Shown here piece after piece: positions 6,766 to 15,399 of a DNA stretch of 31,059 bases. Origin of the DNA: CAYRFQ01 sp964423615. Lineage in GTDB: Bacteria > Planctomycetota > Planctomycetia > Gemmatales > Gemmataceae. The position numbers were made by a program, and so were the translations under genes. Under the pieces are notes generated by a model, which saw only the letters and a list, made by a program, of their open reading frames with translations, made no database searches and was not told the origin of the DNA. Positions within the stretch are counted from its first letter, which is position 1, and each line of letters opens with the position of its first letter. Location: positions 1 to 31,059 of the forward strand of contig CAYRFQ010000097.1 in NCBI GenBank assembly GCA_964423615.1. Reading direction: 5' to 3'.

Positions 6766-9066
6766 TCACCAAATCACGCAATTCATCCCTTCGCGTTTCG
6801 CCCGGAGGAGTTTCTCGCCCGCTTGGCGGACGAATTCCAGAGGCGTAAGGACTTCGTCTCCGTTCCTCGTGACAACGCCGATGCTGACGGTGATTCGGAT
6901 TCTCTTCTCTTCGAACTCGAACGGCTGTTTCTCGATGACGCTGCGGAGTCGTTCGGCCACCTTGACGGCTCCCTCGAAGGGAACTTCCGGGAGCAGGATG
7001 CCGAACTCTTCGCCTCCGTGACGGGCGCAGACTTCGGTGGTGCGCAAGTTCGTCTGCAAGCACTTGGCGAGGTCGCGAAGGATGACGTCTCCGCCTAGAT
7101 GGCTGTGTTCACTCACGACGTCTTTGTACCGATCGACGTCGAGCAACAGCAACGAGAGAGGACGTCGGTGGTGGCGGGCTCGGTGCAACTCACGCTCCAA
7201 CGTCTCCATCAGGTAGCGTTTGTTGTGGAGGTTCGTGAGCCCATCCATGATGGTCAACCGGTAGATTTCCTCGCGGTATTCGTTGTCGAGGTTTCCACCG
7301 GAGAGGAAACGGTAAATGCGGGACCCGACCTGGAGGTCATCGCCGTCGTGGAGGACGTGAGTGGTGATGGGTTCGGTGTTGACGTACGTACCGTTGGTGC
7401 TGTTGAGGTCGGTAGCGACGAACCCCTCTGGGGTCAACTGGATTTTGACGTGGTGACGGGAGGCGGCAATGTCATCGACACTGAGGTGGGCATCGGAGCT
7501 TCGCCCGATGATCAACTCGCCTTCGGATAGAGGCATCCGAGCTCCAAGGTCGGGACCAGCAGGGTAGACCTGCACAAGACATCCGTTGTGGGTTTTGTCG
7601 GGAACTTTCGGCGTCAACGACGTCTTCACCGTCTCGTGGTAGGCGTCGATGAATTCTGGAGAATTGCCTCCGATCCGAGCGTTCTTGGAGGGGCTCTCGA
7701 CCGGCGGAAGGGTCAATTCGTGTTCGGTTTCGGCCACACCGGCCAGGCTATGGTGGAGTTGACAGATGGTCTCGCGTTGCTTCAAAAAGGCCTCGACGCA
7801 TCGGGCGTCGAACTGCTTCCCGGCCTGCCGTTCGATTTCGTCGAAGGCCCTATCCAGCGGTAAACCTTTGCGGTACGGTCGGTCCGACGTCATCGCATCG
7901 AACGTGTCGCCGACGGCCACAACGCGTGCCAAGAAGGGAATGTCCTCGCCGGCAAGCTGATCCGGATAGCCTGTGCCGTCCCACTTTTCGTGGTGCGATC
8001 GGGCAATCGGGGCGAACAACCGCAAGGCGGGAATGGTTTCCAGAATGGTGGCCCCGTGGACGGTGTGCATCTGTATCTGTTCGAACTCTTCCACCGTCAA
8101 TTTTCCCGGTTTTCGGAGGATCGAGTCGTGAACACCGATCTTGCCGATGTCGTGCAGAGGTCCACCCATCTGAAGCTGGTAAATGTCAGTCGGCGAGAGG
8201 CCCAGGCCCTTGGCGATCGCCAACGAGTACTCCGTTACGCGATGGGCGTGTCCGCCGGTGTAGGGGTCTCGTAACTCGATGGCCTGGCACAACATGTTCA
8301 TCGTTTGCCAGAGTTGCTGGCGTTGTTGGACGAGCAGTTGAGCACTTTCGATGGCTCCGGAAACCGTCGACGCGATGGCCGTCGTCAGTTTCAATTCTTC
8401 TTCGGTAAAGGGGTCTTGCATGGGTCCACGGTCGAGATGGACGACGCCCAGACACCGATGTGGCGTTTGCAATATCGCACAAATGATCGAAGCCATCTGT
8501 CCGGCTTTGACGCTCTGAATCTCTTCGACGGTGGACTCCCCAGACGAATTCGTCCAGAACTGGGACTCGCCTTTCTGGAGGACCCGACGGACGAGGGTTT
8601 CGCTGTAGGGCCTCTTGCGACGGGGTCCAGGACGACGCATCAACGACGCCCGGACCTGGATGTCTTGGATCGAGTCGTTCCAAAGCAGGATGGCTCCCTG
8701 CTGGGCGTCTAACGTTGTCACCATCTCGTCCAGGACCGATTGGAGGAGCTGCTCGGGGCAATCCATTTGGGCCACGGATCGACTGGCTCGCAACAACGAA
8801 TCGAGGTGTCTACTTTGCCAGTCGTGGTCTTTGGGAGCCACTCCCCTGCAGTCCGGAGGACAAAAAACCTGCGCTGCGTGCGGAAAAAGTGGCTTTGGCG
8901 AACCTGGGAATGGAAGGCAATCTCTGTCCCTGCCATTTTCCGGTCCTTGGCATTCGCATTGGCCAGACGGAAGCGACTCGGTTTTCTGGTCGGTTTGGCT
9001 TTGACAGATGGTATCCAAGCCCGAATTGGGTGTCGGGTTGGGATTGGCTATTTGTGGTTGAACCAC
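6766..9066 (-). CDS. GAF / HD-GYP / FHA / GGDEF signalling protein (c-di-GMP phosphodiesterase and cyclase)
   Basis: The 766-residue protein joins four domains. A GAF-like sensor is at about 90-245. HD-GYP, a c-di-GMP phosphodiesterase family, is at about 258-430, with GGHAHRVTEYS, LHDIGKIGV (H305, D306) and DGTGYP (363-368) intact. FHA, a phosphothreonine-binding fold, is at about 498-590, with GRSS, SRHH and STNGTYVN. GGDEF, a diguanylate cyclase, is at about 600-766, with GGEEF at 684-688. The usual RxxD product-inhibition site reads RTTE, so feedback may be weakened. No membrane segment is seen, so it is probably cytoplasmic. The start is GTG 9066, with GAGGAG about 8 nt upstream. It stands alone. 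FHA-GGDEF and HD-GYP proteins are each known, but this order with both enzymes around an FHA domain is unusual. The net direction of c-di-GMP turnover cannot be told from sequence. Confidence 0.93.
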   Translation of the reverse strand: MVQPQIANPNPTPNSGLDTICQSQTDQKTESLPSGQCECQGPENGRDRDCLPFPGSPKPLFPHAAQVFCPPDCRGVAPKDHDWQSRHLDSLLRASRSVAQMDCPEQLLQSVLDEMVTTLDAQQGAILLWNDSIQDIQVRASLMRRPGPRRKRPYSETLVRRVLQKGESQFWTNSSGESTVEEIQSVKAGQMASIICAILQTPHRCLGVVHLDRGPMQDPFTEEELKLTTAIASTVSGAIESAQLLVQQRQQLWQTMNMLCQAIELRDPYTGGHAHRVTEYSLAIAKGLGLSPTDIYQLQMGGPLHDIGKIGVHDSILRKPGKLTVEEFEQIQMHTVHGATILETIPALRLFAPIARSHHEKWDGTGYPDQLAGEDIPFLARVVAVGDTFDAMTSDRPYRKGLPLDRAFDEIERQAGKQFDARCVEAFLKQRETICQLHHSLAGVAETEHELTLPPVESPSKNARIGGNSPEFIDAYHETVKTSLTPKVPDKTHNGCLVQVYPAGPDLGARMPLSEGELIIGRSSDAHLSVDDIAASRHHVKIQLTPEGFVATDLNSTNGTYVNTEPITTHVLHDGDDLQVGSRIYRFLSGGNLDNEYREEIYRLTIMDGLTNLHNKRYLMETLERELHRARHHRRPLSLLLLDVDRYKDVVSEHSHLGGDVILRDLAKCLQTNLRTTEVCARHGGEEFGILLPEVPFEGAVKVAERLRSVIEKQPFEFEEKRIRITVSIGVVTRNGDEVLTPLEFVRQAGEKLLRAKREGMNCVIW

Positions 9067-9101
9067 GAGACTTCTCCTCTGCTCTTTCCGTGCTTGGCGA
9101 T

Positions 9102-9131
9102 GCAGGCACTTTGCCTGCAGGCGGGACGCCT
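9102..9131. repeat. Twin short palindromes upstream of the HD-GYP/GGDEF gene
   Basis: GCAGGCA-CTT-TGCCTGC (9102-9118) is a perfect 7-bp stem, followed at once by AGGCG-GGA-CGCCT (9119-9131). They lie 36-65 bp before GTG 9066, in the expected leader or promoter zone. They could be a regulator site, an RNA hairpin or a dispersed repeat. Sequence alone does not decide. Confidence 0.5.
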
Positions 9132-9182
9132 ACGGTGGGCACAACAGTTGCCTGCCGGGGGTAGCAGACCCGAGGACAGATC

Positions 9183-9258
9183 GTCGTCAAAACCTCAGAC
9201 TTTACTTGTTGGTTTTGCTCTGACAGGTTGTCGTCAAAACCTCAGATTTATCTAGTTG
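9183..9258. repeat. Two-copy direct repeat of about 29 bp
   Basis: GTCGTCAAAACCTCAGA occurs at 9183-9199 and 9230-9246. Both copies continue with related bases ending in GTTG, so each unit is about 29 bp with a few mismatches. The starts are 47 bp apart. Too few copies for a CRISPR array. Confidence 0.6.
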
Positions 9259-9997
9259 TTACGTAGAAGGAATGGCATGACTACGAAAACAAGTCTTCTT
9301 TCCGTATTCTGGAAGCGGTCTAGGTCATAGCCTAAAAGCCAAAGGTTTTTTAAGAGGGGGAAACCCTATGGCTTGTGGTATGACAGCGTCACTTCCAAAA
9401 TAAAGAGGCATGACATCGAAAACTCTGTGTTTCTGCGAGTCCTTGTTGACCTGCCTTGTCGATTCACTCGGCCTAGTTGGCCTACTTTCACCAGTGAGGA
9501 TAGCAATTTGACGTTGCGTGGAAAAAGAAGGTTCCGAACTTCTTCTCTCATTCCACAGAATTTAAGTCTCTCCAATGCCTCTGTATGTTCCTGGTGACTG
9601 GGTCAGTAGACCTTCTTTCTGAGTCGTTACCGAATCGTGCTGTCACGATTCCGAAAACGTGATGATCATTCGGCAGCCTGGCAGCCCTGATGGTCTTGAA
9701 ATCACTTTAGGCCCATGACTTTGCGTCCTCACCTTTCGATGAGTTTGCCGTTTCGTGAAGAACAACACTCACAAAAGTGGTGTCAAGAGGGAGGTATCGT
9801 TTTCGTTCGCTAAAACTAAACTCTCACAAGGCTAGAATGGAAATTTGGGTCAGTCAAGAATTCTGTGCAAGGTATTGGGATTTCACACGATACTTTGATT
9901 TTTTTTCTCACCGAGACCCTTGCTTTTCCACCCCTTGGTGGAGACCATTAGCCTTGTCGAAAAATGAAGCATCTTGCCCGCCCACTGAGAAAAATTC

Positions 9998-10720
9998 ATG
10001 AATTCCGAAATCGCAAGAATTGTGGTCTTGGGGATAGCAGGCGTTTGTTTCGCCGTCTGGCTCGTTGGAGTCGTCGTTGTCTGGCGGACCTATTCAGGCA
10101 GCCCGCAGGACGATCTCCTCGATTCAGGAGAACCGTTCGAAACAGGGTCCAAAAGTCCACACAGTTGGGTCAGCGGTACCGCTACCGTGGATGGAGAACC
10201 GGAAGACGTCATCCACAAGGCGACGAATATATTGGCGACGAATGCCACCTGGTTCGGCCCCACTAAAATCGTGGAGCAGACCGAACGTACGCTGCGGTTC
10301 CTTGGAACCGGCCATCCGATGGGGACCTCGACCGTTTCGGGACGATCGCGTGGTCCATCCATGCGACGAGGGATGTTCCGGGCAAGGTCAGCGGGCCACG
10401 AGACGTCACAAATCGACTATGACCTGGAAACACCGGGACTTCGATTATTTTTGGTACTTGCGGTGATCTGCCAAGTTGTGGGATTTCTCGTTCTCGTCGG
10501 GCTCACGATCACTTTGTATTACTTGGCTGCCGAATCCTTTCACCCAGCCATTCGCACTCAGTCGATCCAGATGATCCATGTGGGGCACTTCCTTTGGCCA
10601 CCGTTTCTACTGGTATGGTTCTATCGGCGTTTCCGCAACGGCGTGCGAGACCGCTGTGAGGCGTTTCTTCACAACCTCAGTTTCGCTACTGGGGAGTCTT
10701 CTGCTCGCAGCCATCCCTGA
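9998..10720 (+). CDS. Membrane protein of unknown function
   Basis: The 240-residue product has a transmembrane segment at about 7-29 (RIVVLGIAGVCFAVWLVGVV) and two more near 150-178 and 192-207. Between them is a soluble stretch of about 115 residues containing ATVDGEPEDVIHKATNIL and a Ser/Arg-rich loop. The C-terminus is basic (WFYRRFRNGVRDR). I do not recognise a family. The ATG at 9998 has only a weak purine stretch upstream (CTGAGAAAA), so the start is less certain. The next gene on the same strand begins 197 bp later, so an operon is possible but not shown. Confidence 0.7.
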   Translation: MNSEIARIVVLGIAGVCFAVWLVGVVVVWRTYSGSPQDDLLDSGEPFETGSKSPHSWVSGTATVDGEPEDVIHKATNILATNATWFGPTKIVEQTERTLRFLGTGHPMGTSTVSGRSRGPSMRRGMFRARSAGHETSQIDYDLETPGLRLFLVLAVICQVVGFLVLVGLTITLYYLAAESFHPAIRTQSIQMIHVGHFLWPPFLLVWFYRRFRNGVRDRCEAFLHNLSFATGESSARSHP

Positions 10721-10917
10721 CGCATAGCTGGACATTTCGCTGGACTCTCCGAATGCCTCGTTTTCGTTAATGACCGATCCAAACACTGGCGACGGCATTC
10801 GTCGGGTGTTACGATGCTCGGAAATACCAGGAAGCTCCTGTCGGCTGGCTGCTGGATTCATACACTGGAAAGGCAGAAACTCTCCATGGCACCTTGAAAA
10901 TACGGAAGGACATAACA

Positions 10918-12060
10918 ATGGCAAAACCCTTGAACGTCGGGATGATTGGTTACGGCTTCATGGGCCGAGCCCACTCTAACGGATATCGGCGGGTCAACAA
11001 TTTCTTCGACTTGGAGTACCAACCGGTCCTCAAAGCGGCGTGTGCCCGAAGCGAGGACAAGGTGAAAGCCTTTGCCGACCAGTGGGGCTATGAATCGATC
11101 GAAACGGATTGGCGTAAACTCGTCGAACGTGACGACATCGACGTCATCGACATTTGCACGCCCAACAATACTCACCACGACATGGCGGTAGCCGCGGCCG
11201 AAAACGGGAAGATGATTCTCTGCGAGAAACCACTCGCGATGAACGGCCCAGAAGCCAAAAAGATGGTCGAGGTCGTCGAGAAGGCAGGCGTCGCGAACAT
11301 GGTCTGGTACAACTACCGACGTGTTCCTGCCGTGACGCTTGCCAAGAAGCTTATCGACGAAGGCAAGCTCGGTCGTATTTTCCACTATCGGTCGGTCTTT
11401 TTGCAAGACTGGACGATCAATCCAGAACTCCCCCAAGGCGGTGCGGCGTTGTGGCGTCTTGATGCGGCTGCAGCAGGGAGCGGCGTGACGGGGGACTTGC
11501 TGGCCCACTGCATCGACACGGCCATGTGGCTCAACGGATCGATTACCAACGTGACGGCCATGACCGAGACGTTCATCAAGGAGCGAAAACACAATCTCAC
11601 CGGAGAAGTCCAACAAGTCGGCATCGATGATGCATGTGCTTTTCTGTGTCGATTCGAGAACGGTTCGTTGGCCACGTTCGAATCCACACGCTATGCTCGC
11701 GGACACAAGGCGCTTTACACGTTCGAAATTAACGGCGAATACGCCTCCATTAAATGGGACCTACACGATCTTCATCGGTTGGATTACTTCGACCACCGAG
11801 ACGAAGGAGCACTGCGAGGTTGGCGTTCCATCCACGTCACCGATGGCGATCATCCGTACATGGGCAACTGGTGGGTGCCCGGCTTGCAGATCGGGTACGA
11901 GCACACATTCGTTCACCAGGTCAAAGACTTCATCGAGTGCGTCCAGACGGGCGAGACCCCACAGCCCGATTTTCGTAACGCTTACGAGACACAACTCGTA
12001 CTCGACGCCGTTCTGGATTCGGCGAAGGACAGTAAGTGGACGGATGTGGTGAAGGGATAG
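10918..12060 (+). CDS. Gfo/Idh/MocA family NAD(P)-dependent oxidoreductase
   Basis: The 380-residue protein matches the family length. An N-terminal Rossmann fold is shown by VGMIGYGFMGRAHSNGY at about 6-22, with DICTPNNTHHDMAVAAAENG and the diagnostic CEKPLAMN further on. The C-terminal substrate domain has the G-D-x-x-x-H-x-x-D pattern (GDLLAHCIDTAMWLNG), whose His and Asp sit at the active site in this family. Members oxidise or reduce sugars, inositols and similar polyols using a tightly held nicotinamide cofactor in the cytoplasm. They are abundant in planctomycetes. No signal peptide is present. ATG 10918 is preferred because AAGGA lies 7 nt upstream. A TTG at 10894 also stays in frame. 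The substrate cannot be assigned. Confidence 0.93.
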   Translation: MAKPLNVGMIGYGFMGRAHSNGYRRVNNFFDLEYQPVLKAACARSEDKVKAFADQWGYESIETDWRKLVERDDIDVIDICTPNNTHHDMAVAAAENGKMILCEKPLAMNGPEAKKMVEVVEKAGVANMVWYNYRRVPAVTLAKKLIDEGKLGRIFHYRSVFLQDWTINPELPQGGAALWRLDAAAAGSGVTGDLLAHCIDTAMWLNGSITNVTAMTETFIKERKHNLTGEVQQVGIDDACAFLCRFENGSLATFESTRYARGHKALYTFEINGEYASIKWDLHDLHRLDYFDHRDEGALRGWRSIHVTDGDHPYMGNWWVPGLQIGYEHTFVHQVKDFIECVQTGETPQPDFRNAYETQLVLDAVLDSAKDSKWTDVVKG

Positions 12061-12069
12061 GAAGAGGCG

Positions 12070-12475
12070 ATGGGGTGGACCGAGGTCTACCCTTCCTCCA
12101 CCAAGACTCATTACCGCGGAAGAATTCAAAGAGTTGGCTGATCCGGAAGGCGGTACCGAACTGGAGTTAATCAAAGGAGTGATCGTGACCATGCCTCCAC
12201 CGAGTGCGAAACATGGGATGTATTGTGCTCGGTTCGTTGGCCTCCTCGAATCATTTGTGCGAGCCCGACGGCTGGAAGTTGTGACTTGTAATGATGCAGG
12301 CGTGCGGTTCGAAAATGATCCGGACCCATATTGTGCTGATATCGAGTCTTGGTGGATCCGGTCGCGCCGAGTCGAAATGAGCATGAGGAGACCGCTCCAG
12401 GATTCCGAATCCAACCGTTTTGTCTTGAATCGAGTACCGCTTGTGTTCCCGCAAGCCCCCTTCGGTATTTAGCCG
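12070..12475 (+). pseudogene. Uma2-family (restriction-endonuclease-like) gene remnant
   Basis: The frame from 12104 reads RLITAEEFKELADPEGG and then ELIKGVIVTMPPPSAKHG. This is the characteristic N-terminal half of Uma2 proteins (PD-(D/E)XK-like nuclease fold, common in planctomycetes and cyanobacteria). The match continues through VRFENDPDPYCADIESWW. No ATG or GTG starts this frame. An ATG at 12070 with GGAAGAGG before it lies in a neighbouring frame and would join after a one-base shift near 12100. After about 12360 family similarity is lost, and the reading seems to shift frame (TAPGFRIQPF in another frame). The usual C-terminal half (LAVEVLSPSD-type region) is missing. The gene is therefore broken at both ends. 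It starts 9 bp after the oxidoreductase stop. Confidence 0.7.
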
Positions 12476-12683
12476 TCCATCTCAGCATTCTACACCTCTC
12501 ACGTCAACCATTCCTCCAAAACGCCCAGTGGCCAATCGTTGTCATGCGTTCTCGGAATCGATGACATAAGCAAAACAGATTCGTTTCAGCACACCCAAAC
12601 GCCTAATTATGTCAATAGAACGTCTGACATGTCAAGGGTGCCAACGTCACCATTCAATCTCACTTTCCAACAGAAGGAATATC

Positions 12684-15185
12684 ATGACCAAGAGAATTTT
12701 CTCCGGTCGCTTGATGCTGAGCTGTGCAATACCCGTGCTCTGCATCAGCGCACTCGTGCTCGCCCAGAGTCGCTCGACACAGCCAGGTGATGGAAGACAA
12801 ACTGGCTCCGCCAACCGACAATCCCCAAACTCACAACCGACCAGTAAGTGTCCTGTGAACCATGGACCACAGGCGACACAGGCCAAGCAAACATCTCAAT
12901 CGGAAGGTAATGGACAAAAGACGAAAGATGCAAAACCCGCTGGCAAATGCCCGGTGATGCACGGAGACATCGCCGGAGGCGGTTACGCGAACACCAAGGC
13001 TGGGGCTTGGTCGAATCGTGACTGGTGGCCCAACCGCTTGAACATCCGAATGCTTCACCAAAACCCGCCCATGATCAACCCGCTGGGCAAGGAATATGAC
13101 TATGCCGAGGAGTTCGAGAAACTCGACGTGAAAGCCCTCAAAAAAGACATCATGAAGCTGTTGACGACGTCACAGGACTGGTGGCCAGCCGACTACGGCC
13201 ACTACGGGCCGTTCTTCATTCGTTTGGCGTGGCATAGTGCCGGGACGTATCGAACGATCGATGGCCGCGGCGGCTCGTCCTCTGGATCAATCCGCTTCGC
13301 ACCGCTTAATAGCTGGCCCGACAATACTAACCTGGACAGGGCTCGCCGACTTCTCTGGCCGATCAAGCAGAAATATGGTCGGAAAATCTCCTGGGCCGAT
13401 TTGATCGTGTTCTCTGGAAACTGTGCCATCGAGTCGATGGGCGTCGAGCCGTTTGGCTTCGCTTTTGGTCGAGAAGACGTTTGGGAACCAGAAATTGACA
13501 TCAACTGGGGACCTGAGACCAAGTGGCTGGGAACCAACCGTCGTACGGCTGACGGAAAACTCAAGAAACCCCTTGGTGCTACTGTAATGGGTTTGATCTA
13601 CGTTAATCCGCAAGGCCCCAACGGTAAGCCCGATCCGCTTGCCGCAGCCAAAGCGATCCGCGTCACGTTTGGCCGCATGGCGATGAACGACGAGGAGACC
13701 GTGGCTCTTATCGCAGGGGGCCACACGTTTGGAAAGGCTCACGGTGCTGCCAATCCCGACAAACACGTTGGTCCGGAACCCGAGGCAGCTGGCCTCGAGA
13801 TGCAAGGTCTTGGCTGGAAAAATAAGTTCGGAAAAGGCAATGCCGAGGACACAATCACCAGCGGCCTGGAAGGGGCTTGGACTTCTACTCCGACGCGATG
13901 GTCCAACGGCTATTTCGACAACCTCTTTGGCTACGAATGGAAACTCATCAAAGGACCTGGAGGCGGATGGCAGTGGACGCCCAAAGATGAAGAGGCCAAA
14001 GGTACCGTTCCCGATGCTCATGTACCTAACAAGTTTCATGCACCAATGATGTTCACGACGGACATCGCGCTGATAAGAGATCCGGCATATGCCAAAATTT
14101 CCAAACGATTCCACAAGAATCCAAAAGAATTGAAAGTAGCCTTCGCCAAGGCTTGGTACAAACTCCTGCATCGCGACATGGGACCGACCTCGCGATTGCT
14201 CGGCCCGTGGGTGCCCGAAGCCCAACTCTGGCAAGATCCTATCCCCAAGGCCGATCACCAATTGATTGATCAGAAGGACATCGCTGCCCTCAAGAAAACG
14301 ATCTTGGCATCTAAACTGTCCATTTCCGATTTGGTCTCGACGGCTTGGGCTTCCGCGTCAACGTACCGGGGCACCGACAGACGTGGTGGAGCCAACGGAG
14401 CAAGGGTTCGTCTCGCCCCTCAGAAAGATTGGGCGGTCAACGAACCAGCCAAACTTGCCAAGGTTCTGCAAAAATTCGAGAAGATCCAAAAAGCCTTCAA
14501 CAACGCACAGGTCGGTAATAAGAGAGTCTCGCTCGCGGACTTGATCGTTCTCGGGGGATGTGTTGCGATCGAACAAGCAGCGAAGAAAGCTGGGTATGTT
14601 GTCTCGGTTCCGTTCACCCCAGGTCGCACCGATGCGTCGCAAAAACGAACCGACGCCGAGTCGTTTGAAGTTCTCGAACCGAGAGCGGACGGTTTCCGTA
14701 ACTACTACGGCCCAGGAAACGAGCAACGACCGGAAGAGTTGCTGCTCGATCGAGCCCACAAGCTCACGCTCACGGCTCCGGAAATGACCGTACTTGTTGG
14801 CGGGTTGCGGGTCCTCAATGCGAATTTTGAGAATACCCGTCATGGTGCATTCACGACGCAACCCGAGACATTGACGAACGACTTCTTTGTCAACCTGCTG
14901 GACATGGGCACACAATGGCGAGCATCCTCCAAAGGGGACTACTTGTTCGAAGGACGCGACCGCAAGACGGGTAAGGTCCAGTGGACAGCCACTTCCGTCG
15001 ATCTTGTGTTCGGGTCGAACTCACAACTCCGTGCGATCGCAGAAGTGTATGCTAGTGACGACGCCAACCAGAAGTTCGTCCGTGACTTTGTTTCTGCCTG
15101 GAGTAAAGTCATGAAGCTGGATCGTTTCGATCTTGATCGATCCGAACGAAACGTATCGAAGGTAGCCGTCTCCCGCCAAAGCTAA
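12684..15185 (+). CDS. katG: Exported catalase-peroxidase
   Basis: The 833-residue haem enzyme breaks down hydrogen peroxide. RLAWHSAGTYR places the distal residues at R180, W183 and H184. Y306 (GLIYVNPQGPNG) and M332 (GRMAMND) complete the Trp-Tyr-Met adduct needed for catalase activity, and H347 (GGHTFGKAHG) is the proximal haem ligand. The C-terminal half is the usual inactive duplicate. It is about 100 residues longer than typical KatG because residues 1-27 form a signal peptide (LMLSCAIPVLCISALVLA). A Gln/Ser-rich stretch follows with two copies of KCPV(N/M)HG, near 55 and 88. Export to the periplasm is inferred. ATG 12684 has AAGGA 5 nt upstream. An upstream TTG at 12609 would bury the signal peptide. 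A strong terminator follows at 15273. KatP-type enzymes are known periplasmic relatives. Confidence 0.95.
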   Translation: MTKRIFSGRLMLSCAIPVLCISALVLAQSRSTQPGDGRQTGSANRQSPNSQPTSKCPVNHGPQATQAKQTSQSEGNGQKTKDAKPAGKCPVMHGDIAGGGYANTKAGAWSNRDWWPNRLNIRMLHQNPPMINPLGKEYDYAEEFEKLDVKALKKDIMKLLTTSQDWWPADYGHYGPFFIRLAWHSAGTYRTIDGRGGSSSGSIRFAPLNSWPDNTNLDRARRLLWPIKQKYGRKISWADLIVFSGNCAIESMGVEPFGFAFGREDVWEPEIDINWGPETKWLGTNRRTADGKLKKPLGATVMGLIYVNPQGPNGKPDPLAAAKAIRVTFGRMAMNDEETVALIAGGHTFGKAHGAANPDKHVGPEPEAAGLEMQGLGWKNKFGKGNAEDTITSGLEGAWTSTPTRWSNGYFDNLFGYEWKLIKGPGGGWQWTPKDEEAKGTVPDAHVPNKFHAPMMFTTDIALIRDPAYAKISKRFHKNPKELKVAFAKAWYKLLHRDMGPTSRLLGPWVPEAQLWQDPIPKADHQLIDQKDIAALKKTILASKLSISDLVSTAWASASTYRGTDRRGGANGARVRLAPQKDWAVNEPAKLAKVLQKFEKIQKAFNNAQVGNKRVSLADLIVLGGCVAIEQAAKKAGYVVSVPFTPGRTDASQKRTDAESFEVLEPRADGFRNYYGPGNEQRPEELLLDRAHKLTLTAPEMTVLVGGLRVLNANFENTRHGAFTTQPETLTNDFFVNLLDMGTQWRASSKGDYLFEGRDRKTGKVQWTATSVDLVFGSNSQLRAIAEVYASDDANQKFVRDFVSAWSKVMKLDRFDLDRSERNVSKVAVSRQS

Positions 15186-15272
15186 TGTCTCAAGTTAGCA
15201 CTCGACATGGCTCGTCCCTCCAATGTAAGCAGTCATGGCGTACAATGAGGACATGTCAATCGGTGTCCCTTC

Positions 15273-15312
15273 AAACAAGGTGATGAATCGAGCAAGGTTC
15301 ATCACCTTGTTT
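15273..15312 (+). terminator. Intrinsic terminator after katG
   Basis: A perfect 15-bp stem pairs AAACAAGGTGATGAA (15273-15287) with TTCATCACCTTGTTT (15298-15312) around a 10-nt loop, followed by CTTTTCGTT. It lies 87 bp past the katG stop. The convergent radical SAM gene ends at 15400. On the minus strand no T-tract follows the stem beyond its own end, so the plus direction fits better, though some bidirectional use is possible. Confidence 0.82.
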
Positions 15313-15399
15313 CTTTTCGTTCTCCAGATGGCCGGTGAACAACGGAGCGAATTGCGAAGGCTCGAAATCGGTCAACCTGATGTATTGAATTCGGCTGGC

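Larger units (their letters stand above)
9067..9997. other. Long non-coding spacer between divergent genes
   Basis: About 930 bp between the starts of the HD-GYP/GGDEF gene (minus) and the membrane protein gene (plus). It holds the twin palindromes at 9102-9131, a direct repeat at 9183-9258, and a hairpin with a 9-bp stem (CGAATCGTG-CTGT-CACGATTCG-like) at 9632-9651. I see no convincing reading frame or tRNA in 9260-9990. Confidence 0.5.

Noticed and set aside
9183..9258. CRISPR-like repeat
   Set aside because: Only two copies with mismatches, one spacer and no cas genes.
10858..11706. 282-codon minus frame opposite the oxidoreductase
   Set aside because: It is the antisense of a well-recognised Gfo/Idh/MocA gene and shows no family motif.
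13287..14261. 324-codon minus frame opposite katG
   Set aside because: Antisense shadow of conserved catalase-peroxidase codons.
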